DNA of 64,000 bases. It comes from Cloeon dipterum. Lineage: Eukaryota > Arthropoda > Insecta > Ephemeroptera > Baetidae. Under the pieces are notes generated by a model. It saw nothing but the letters and a program-made list of their open reading frames with translations, ran no database searches and had not been told where the DNA came from. Numbering within the stretch: the stretch's first letter is position 1; each line of letters opens with the position of its first letter. Position numbers and translations under genes: made by a program. Location of the stretch: the NCBI RefSeq assembly GCF_949628265.1, contig NC_088789.1:2046001-2110000 (forward strand). The letters are read 5' to 3'. Of this stretch, positions 57,572 to 64,000 are shown one piece after another.

Positions 57572-58436
57572 CTATGGTGACAAACAATTAGGAGGAATCT
57601 CGCAAATGTAGCCATCCCTCAGACTATCGCACGTAAGTGCATGCAAAAAATATTTATTGATGCATAACATCATACAGTTAGGTGGAAAAATTGATGGACC
57701 AATAAAAATTAGATTCAGATCGACAGGCTCTCCATTTTCCCATCTCATATCGCCAACTTCGTAGCCAATGTCCGTGGCCCCAATCCAGTGATGACCTCCT
57801 AAAATAGAATTGAAAATTTTGATACTTTGGGGGGATTGAAAATAAACTATACCTATGCCGAGAGTTTCATCGTAGAACAGCTCAAGTGTTTCTGATGTAT
57901 ACAGTTGCGCGAGCTGCATGTTGTGTGCTTTGCAAGCATTATATGCATCGAACCAATTAATTCGCTATAAATTCATTCATGTTATGTTATTTCTCAAATA
58001 ACAGGTCTAATTATATTTATAAAATTGAATGGTGATATCACATTATGGAGGAAAAGGCTTATTAAATTAAAAAAAATAATAATTTAAACGCACCGTGTGG
58101 TTGATGTGATAAATCCCAGTAGACAGTTGTATCAGATCTAACCCGTTTACTTTAAAAAAAAAAACATTTGAATTTTCATATTTCAGATTTTGGTAAATAT
58201 ATTTTTTTAATATTTTACCTGCGAGTTCACAGTTGATTTCTCCTGGCTGAAATGGAAGAAAATGGTCAGCTTTTATGAAGATCAAATTTTGGGAAATATA
58301 TTTTATATACCGGTGGAGTTGGTGGTTTCACTGTCGTGCTTGTTGGCGCATGGCACACTGATGCTCTTGGTGGAAGAGCCGAAACATCAGCTTGGCCGAA
58401 AATAAGAAGTGCAAATACCACAAAGAGCGCGATCAT
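57572..58436 (-). CDS. Secreted C-type lectin domain protein
   Basis: The five exons in gene order are 58311..58436, 58219..58246 (28 nt), 58094..58149, 57853..57964 and 57572..57798, giving 182 aa. A signal peptide (MIALFVVFALLIFGQADVSA) is followed by a short P/T-rich linker. A single C-type lectin domain carries INWFDAYNAC (~72-81), HHWIGATD (~110-117), WENGEPV (~127-133) and the closing cysteine pair around GYICEI. Family members bind sugars outside the cell, often in immunity or clotting. The usual EPN or QPD sugar motif reads EPV, and the WND calcium motif is not seen, so calcium-dependent sugar binding is doubtful. The fourth intron is 54 bp and stop-free. Confidence 0.9.
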
Positions 58437-58497
58437 CTTGAGTTGTTTGCTCGGGTCTTCTTACTTTGCAATAATTGAATTCAGACCAGCTGATTAA

Positions 58498-58503
58498 TTT
58501 ATA
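58498..58503 (-). promoter_or_regulatory. TATA box of the lectin gene
   Basis: CTATAAATTA on the minus strand lies about 65 bp before the ATG. This leaves room for a TSS ~30 bp downstream and a short 5' leader. Confidence 0.5.
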
Positions 58504-58638
58504 GTCGAATTAATGCTGACGTTATACAATCCTAGGATTAGTCGATCACTTGAAATTTTAATCAAGCGATGTAAAGATTAACTCAGAGCCGTCTAGATAT
58601 AATAATTAATGATACATCTCATTTTTTCTTCTTCTTAG

Positions 58639-58871
58639 AACCTCTGGGCTATGATCTCACTGGGTCCCAGGTCCAAAAAACCACTGAGCGGATAACATAC
58701 ATGGTGCCTGAGTGGCCCGAGTGGCCGCAGAGAAACTTTGGCCCAATGTGCCCATCTTTTCGCCTCCCCGAACCAAGGTCTTTAATTGAAACGCCAGATA
58801 TTTTGTCCCTAAAGCTGCTGGAAAGGTGGCAAAACCAGCTAGTGGCGCCTCCAACCAGCCCATTGAGCTAA
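58639..58871 (+). other. Exon-like open frame after a strong splice acceptor
   Basis: A polypyrimidine tract and AG (TTTTTTCTTCTTCTTAG) are followed by a 76-codon stop-free frame ending at TAA 58869-58871. It is rich in P, W, E and L (for example VPEWPEWPQRNFG) and more GC-rich than its surroundings. The first ATG is 58701, giving 56 aa. I do not recognise the product and found no upstream exon; it could be a terminal exon, a small ORF or part of a transposon. Confidence 0.3.
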
Positions 58872-60057
58872 TCGAGCATTTCGAGTCCCTAAACTAACCA
58901 CTTTTTGCCATCTCTGTCATTTGGTAGCCGGTATTAGATCCCCGAACTGCTCAAATATCTCCCATTGCTTTACCACGCATTGAAAATTGAGTTGCTGCCA
59001 TTGTTTATCTCAATCTGGTTTGGTAATTTAGCAAAAAAAAAAAACTTAAGAATGGCGCACTGATTAGATTAGTTGGATGCATGATTACCCTGGATTAACC
59101 TTGTCAAGTAAATTAAGACATATATGATTTTCCGTTTAACAATGATTCCTTACGATTGCAGTTTATGACAGTCGTTCGCGATTTACTTCAGTTGCTTAAT
59201 ATCCTTTAAGTGGTAATAAATCTGATAACAAAATCAATTCCAATGAAACCTTATCGATTTGTTTAATCGTAGATAAAATTTAAGTAAAAAAATTCAATAG
59301 AGATTGCGACATACTTTGAATTGATTAAGGATAGATATGTTTGTTTCGATGGGATGGCTAACTATTTGTTCTGGGAAACAAATAAACGTGTAAGGGTATG
59401 AATCCTTGTGCGGTAAGTTAACTTCCTTTTGCGGTTAATGGCTGGCCGTTGAATTATGCATGTTACTCAGATCTAACTACAAGAGTTTGTCCGCGAATTC
59501 CACTTCTACTTTCTACCTTTCCAGCTAAAATGATGTGTTTTAGGGTACGTACAGACACAAACAAAAATGTATTTATGTGTATATTTTAATACCAGTGTTC
59601 TCCGTGAATTTTGGACTGGATTTTTTGGCGTTGTTATTTTTAGGTGACACGTATTTGCTGGAAGTACATGTGAATAGATGTTGAAATTTGCATATTTTTT
59701 TCGTTGCATCTGAAAACAAAAATACCCAAAATATCTAATTTCAGAACCCAGAATTTTCACAGGCATCAATATATACTGTTCACTTTGTCTAAGAGAGTGT
59801 TCCTTTTCTATACTGTTGAGCAGAATTTATTCCTAACGTTTACTGGGCAGCTATAGGGTTTTATTTTCCACAAGGGTATTTGACTTGGCCCTGCGCCGCC
59901 TCTTTGTTTCGCTATGCACTCAAAGTACATGGCAGCAGTCGTTTTCGTCGCAAATTAGCTAATTCATGGCCAATTCAGTTCGCTAAAAGTCCATTCGATC
60001 TGGCGAATCGACGTCGTTTGATCAAAACAATGTGCCCGTAATGAGATTTCTCGGGAT

Positions 60058-60060
<3 letters not shown>

Positions 60061-60153
<93 letters not shown>
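60061..60153. repeat. (CT)n microsatellite, 93 bp
   Basis: Uninterrupted CT units, the longest simple repeat of the window. Confidence 0.95.
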
Positions 60154-60156
<3 letters not shown>

Positions 60157-61321
60157 TCACCTGCGGCAGCGGGATGACAGTTCGGGCTGAGTGTGAGAAG
60201 AGAGAGAGAGTCGAAAATCGCGGGCGGCGTCGAGATCGATATCGGGCCGGCAGGCAGTTAACCTTTTTAAGTGCCATTTCTGGGTGCATCTCTGCGAGAC
60301 AAAAAGACAAGCAACGAGTCGCCCCCGGGGAGCAATTGGCTTGCAAATGTCGACTGCTCAAAAGGAGCAGATCCACGCCCGCGCGGCCGACGAGGATTTA
60401 TTGTGAGCGCGCGCGGCAGGAAGCAATTAAAAAGACAGCCGCGATAATGTTTCAATAGCTCCATAATTCAATCCAGTAGACTTTCAGCTTAATTAAAAAT
60501 CGCTGCCTGCTGGCTGCTGCTGAAATTTATTAAAGTCGTCAGGTGGAGCGTGAACGCGCGCGCCCTTTGATGTTGCCGCACGCCTATTGATTGGCCCGAT
60601 GGATGGCTGGCTCATTCATTCTCCTCATTCATCGCCGCGATTATACACCGTGTAAAACCCGACGCTGTTTGTACGTTATTTCAGTCTTCTCCCGGCATTG
60701 TTATGCACCGCTGCAGCGTTTTGTCCGCCTGATTGTAGAACAGCTAGCTTTTCGCTTTCCTAAGCAATTTTCACCTCACTTGTGTGTGTTCGGGATCGCG
60801 ATGCTCGCGGTTTAATTACGTACCGTGCCTTTGAATGGAAATTTGCAAATAAATGTGGCAACAAATGTTTTTCCCTAGCTTCCTCACGACACTTATTTGA
60901 AATTAAATAAACCCTGCAGCTTGGTCAGATCAAACGGAGCTAATTTAATTTCGGGACTAGAGCGGAGTGGAGTCACAAAAATTCTTTGATGGTCGCTCTC
61001 CCATTACCGTTAATAAAAAAGGGCGTCAAACGACCCCCGTCGTAATTAGCAGTGTCGGAATTCAAGCTCACAGTTGAAAGTGGAAACCTCTGTCCCTGCT
61101 GAGAGTGTCGAATTTAACAACTGTGAAGCTTTACGTGCGTTTCGATTGTACTTTTATAAAATGAACTTCTCACCCACGAATTTATAAACACAAAAATCAA
61201 ATAATCACTGTAAAAATAAATTGCTATGCAAAAAACCTTGAAATCATATTCCAAAATGAGTAGCATTCTATCTTTTTTAATTTTTACCCACAATTTTTTT
61301 ACAATTTATTTTTAGTAGATC

Positions 61322-61778
61322 CTTATATTCAGAGTCGCACGAATTAGCGAACAGACGCGCGTTCGCCCTGCGCATCTATTTTGCTTCACCCTTCCACTCC
61401 CTCCAAGCAATGCGTGCCTGCTCTTAGCCAGTGAGATGGCGGGATTGAGTCACGTGACTGCTTTAACTGCGTTTGCTTCTCTGATCTCGCTAGATGTCTC
61501 TACTGTCGCCTACACAAGCTGTAGCATTCTTCCCAGACAAAAGGACCACTTTTTGAACGCGAATTTATTGGTCGATTTGTTTCCCGCAGTCGTGGTTTCG
61601 ACTTATGTTGTAGATCAACTCGTGCGCTTTCGTTTGACACCAATTGAGACGCGGTTGGGTTCAGAAATTTTGACACAGCCGCTTATCGAAAACTCCTGTA
61701 ACGTACATGGGAAAAGATGTGCATATGCGCAGGGTGAACGTGCATCGGTCCGCTAATCAGCGTGACTCTGAATATAAG
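61322..61778. repeat. 457-bp terminal-inverted-repeat element
   Basis: The left end CTTATATTCAGAGTC mirrors the right end GACTCTGAATATAAG. The similarity continues for about 55 bp per side (TTAGCG, CGTTC, CCCTGCGCAT). A 106-codon frame inside lacks protein-like features. It is probably a non-autonomous DNA transposon. Confidence 0.7.
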
Positions 61779-64000
61779 AACTCTAATTCTTAGAAAGTTT
61801 AAGATAAATGCATCTCTCTTTAAAATCTATCCATCACGTTTGATGTAATTTTTACTTAAAAATAAACGACTTCAAGAACATTACTTGAGTATAATAACTA
61901 TGCAGAGATGCACCTAATAATCTGAAAGGATGTAGAAACATTTAAATTTACTATTCTGGATGAAAAAATCATAATTCGGATAAAAATTTAAAAGAATTTT
62001 ACACAAACCTGAACAGATCAAGCTCAAAAGCAAATTTTTATTGTGTCTCAGACACGAGATTGGTTTGCATTGTTGAATTTACAAATATAACTTGTCACGA
62101 GATTTATGCTCTGTCTCAAGAACCTCGCAAAATATTGGTGCAAGCGGGGCAATATTAAACATTGACGGGATTTTCTATTTTTCTTGCGTAGAAAGCGATA
62201 AATCCAGGAGGGCAAAGGAGACAAATTGCGGTCGTACATCGTCCGGTATTTCATGCATAAAATATTTTCGATCGCCCGGCGTGCAGGAGACAAAGTGGCG
62301 GTCGGAAAGTCTTTTCCTACCCTCGCTTGCAACGGAAACAGCACATGTTCAGGGAGCCGCGCGAACGCAGGGCGCGAGGAATTCGTCGTCGTTGGTGCTT
62401 TTCATAAATGCCGGTGAATTATGGTGGCATCGGAATTTCATTAGACGGCTGCAGTCTCGCGCCTCTGTCTTCCCCGCTTGCAAATCAACTCGAAGCAGCC
62501 TCCGTAATGCACGCCAATTTCCGATAAATTTTAACAAAATTTATTTCAACCCTTTCTCGGTCTTATTTCTAACAGGTATCGCCATGAATTTTCTCCAAAA
62601 CTCATTTTAAAACAATAGGGTATATGAATTGCGTTTTTGGGGGTTAAGTTTATTGATAAAATTGTGAAGGTAAGACATTAGCCACTGGTAAAAAACAGCA
62701 AATTTAAGGGATGCACATGGAGCGGGAAATTTCGAACTGAACTGCACATCTAAAATTTACCTATTTTTCTTATCTATGTTAAGATCAAATTTAATTTCCC
62801 CTCCTTTCCTAATTTTTTGTAAAATTTAAATAATAACATAGAAATCGAATATATTTTTTTAAAATCTCTTCCTTTAAAAATAATTTATTTTTCTACTTCC
62901 ACGATTTATTTTGTTAGAAAGAGAAATCTAATGTGTGTTACTTGTGTGTTTTTCCAGCAAATGTGTAATTTTGTATGCATAACCAGAAGTTTTGAATCGG
63001 AATTTGTATTGGCAGTGTGCCATTTTTCAGGCAATAAATTTTATCTACTCGAAAAAGATACACTCTCTCGCCAAGAATCCTCGAATACCAAAGAGGAAAA
63101 TAAAAATCTCCTTAAGTCAGCAGTGCCGACTGCAGAAACAAAGTCCCTTATCAACACAATTTTCACGTCATTTCTGGCGAAATCCCCCGTCCCGAGTCGC
63201 GCGCGCCGCACTAACCCTCATTTAGCCACCTCGCCACCTAACGTGGGGTCAAAATACCATTTGCGGCAAATTGCAGGCAAATCAGATCGGCAACCCCCGC
63301 GTCTCAAAATACAGCACCCTCCGGTATAAGTATTAGGTGCACGGGGGTGCAATTTGAATATTCGGAGCGACGACATCGAAGGCGGTTCAATAAAAAAAAG
63401 GAGGAAGCGGCGGCGGCGGCGGCAGCAGCGGCGGAGGAGCAGAGAAAGCTCTTTCTGTTTCCGAGTGTGTCGGCATTAGGCGGTGTTTTCGAGTAGAAAA
63501 CAACTTTAAAGAAGGACAGAAATGGGTTCCTGAGCGGATTACCTGTGTAAGAGGATCTCTTTTGTTTGAACAATATGCCGCGCGATCAATATCAAAAAAT
63601 AAAAGAGCGCGCGGCTCTCCCCAGCAGGTCTCTCTCGCTCTCTCCATCTCGTCGCTGGCTCTCTCTCTCTCTCGCTCTCTCACTCGTGCGAGGCGCACTC
63701 TAATAATGCAGCTGTGTGACTCCATTACATCGCAATAAATTTATTATTCCAACCCCATTAGGCCCGCTAACGATTACAAATGTCCGCACACTGACCTCAC
63801 CTGCACCATCACTCACCGCGGCCGCCGGCGTCGTTTCTTCCTTAATTTGCGCGCTCGCACCATTTGCTTGCCAAAAAGCCGACCAGCCGGCCAAATTATA
63901 ATGTTTTCGAAATTTAAATTTATAGTGGCGCGTCAAGTGGAGCGCGAAATTTGCCACGCTTTGAAAAACTGCTGCCGGAGCTAGGTCGAATTTTCAATTT

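Larger units (their letters stand above)
58872..64000. other. Gene-poor region with islands and repeats
   Basis: No gene is supported. It contains a 93-bp CT microsatellite, a 457-bp terminal-inverted-repeat element and CpG-rich islands at about 60000-60820, 62100-62560 and 63120-63970. The last has a GGC/GCA triplet run near 63410-63435. Confidence 0.5.

Noticed and set aside
60061..60376. Reverse ORF with a long RE-repeat
   Set aside because: Translation of the CT microsatellite.
61436..61756. 106-codon frame
   Set aside because: It lies within the 457-bp inverted-repeat element and has no protein-like motif.
62092..62610. 172-codon frame
   Set aside because: No domain, irregular composition, no splice or start support; probably chance in a CpG-rich island.

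Overview
The window is arthropod, most likely insect, nuclear DNA. Genes are split by GT-AG introns, many only 48-60 bp. Untranslated regions carry AATAAA signals, and AT-rich spacer alternates with CpG-rich islands. Microsatellites, inverted-repeat elements and one full-length env-bearing LTR retroelement are present. The species cannot be fixed from sequence alone.

Layout. 1-1038 (+): 3' part of a very GC-rich C2H2 zinc-finger gene. 2010-3847 (+): second, two-exon C2H2 zinc-finger gene. 5765-10359 (+): 12-exon DEAD-box RNA helicase of the DDX43 type, 946 aa. 11360-15575 (-): complete 13-exon coatomer beta subunit, 958 aa, convergent with the helicase. 19135-30702: an 11,568-bp Ty3/gypsy-type element with two 372-bp LTRs that look identical, a 5-bp target duplication, gag, pol and env. 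40248-42714 (-): gamma/delta-sarcoglycan, with a proposed 17-nt first coding exon at 56962-56978 that would create a 14.2-kb first intron. 57572-58436 (-): five-exon secreted C-type lectin. 58872-64000 holds no gene I can support.

The genes do not form a pathway. They cover nucleic-acid binding (two zinc-finger proteins), RNA unwinding (helicase), Golgi vesicle coats (beta-COP), muscle membrane-matrix linkage (sarcoglycan) and extracellular sugar binding or defence (lectin). Exon joins were checked by reading frame: helicase 2841 nt, beta-COP 2877 nt, sarcoglycan 849 nt with the proposed first exon, lectin 549 nt, all divisible by three.

The intergenic DNA is structured. A fold-back element with TTAA-like flanks occurs seven times between 33 and 51.5 kb. 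A ~270-bp dispersed repeat occurs five times. A TAGAGGTCTCAGC-ended element occurs three times. Two further long inverted-repeat elements, one ~400-bp repeat pair and one 45-bp tandem duplication are also present.

The most interesting points are: a -1 slippery heptamer directly before the gag stop; a small membrane-protein ORF overlapping the env start by ATGA; a 51-nt stop-free intron inside helicase motif III; and two GC-AG introns. Nothing here is a clearly new defence or metabolic system. All family names rest on reading the translated sequence, not on database searches.
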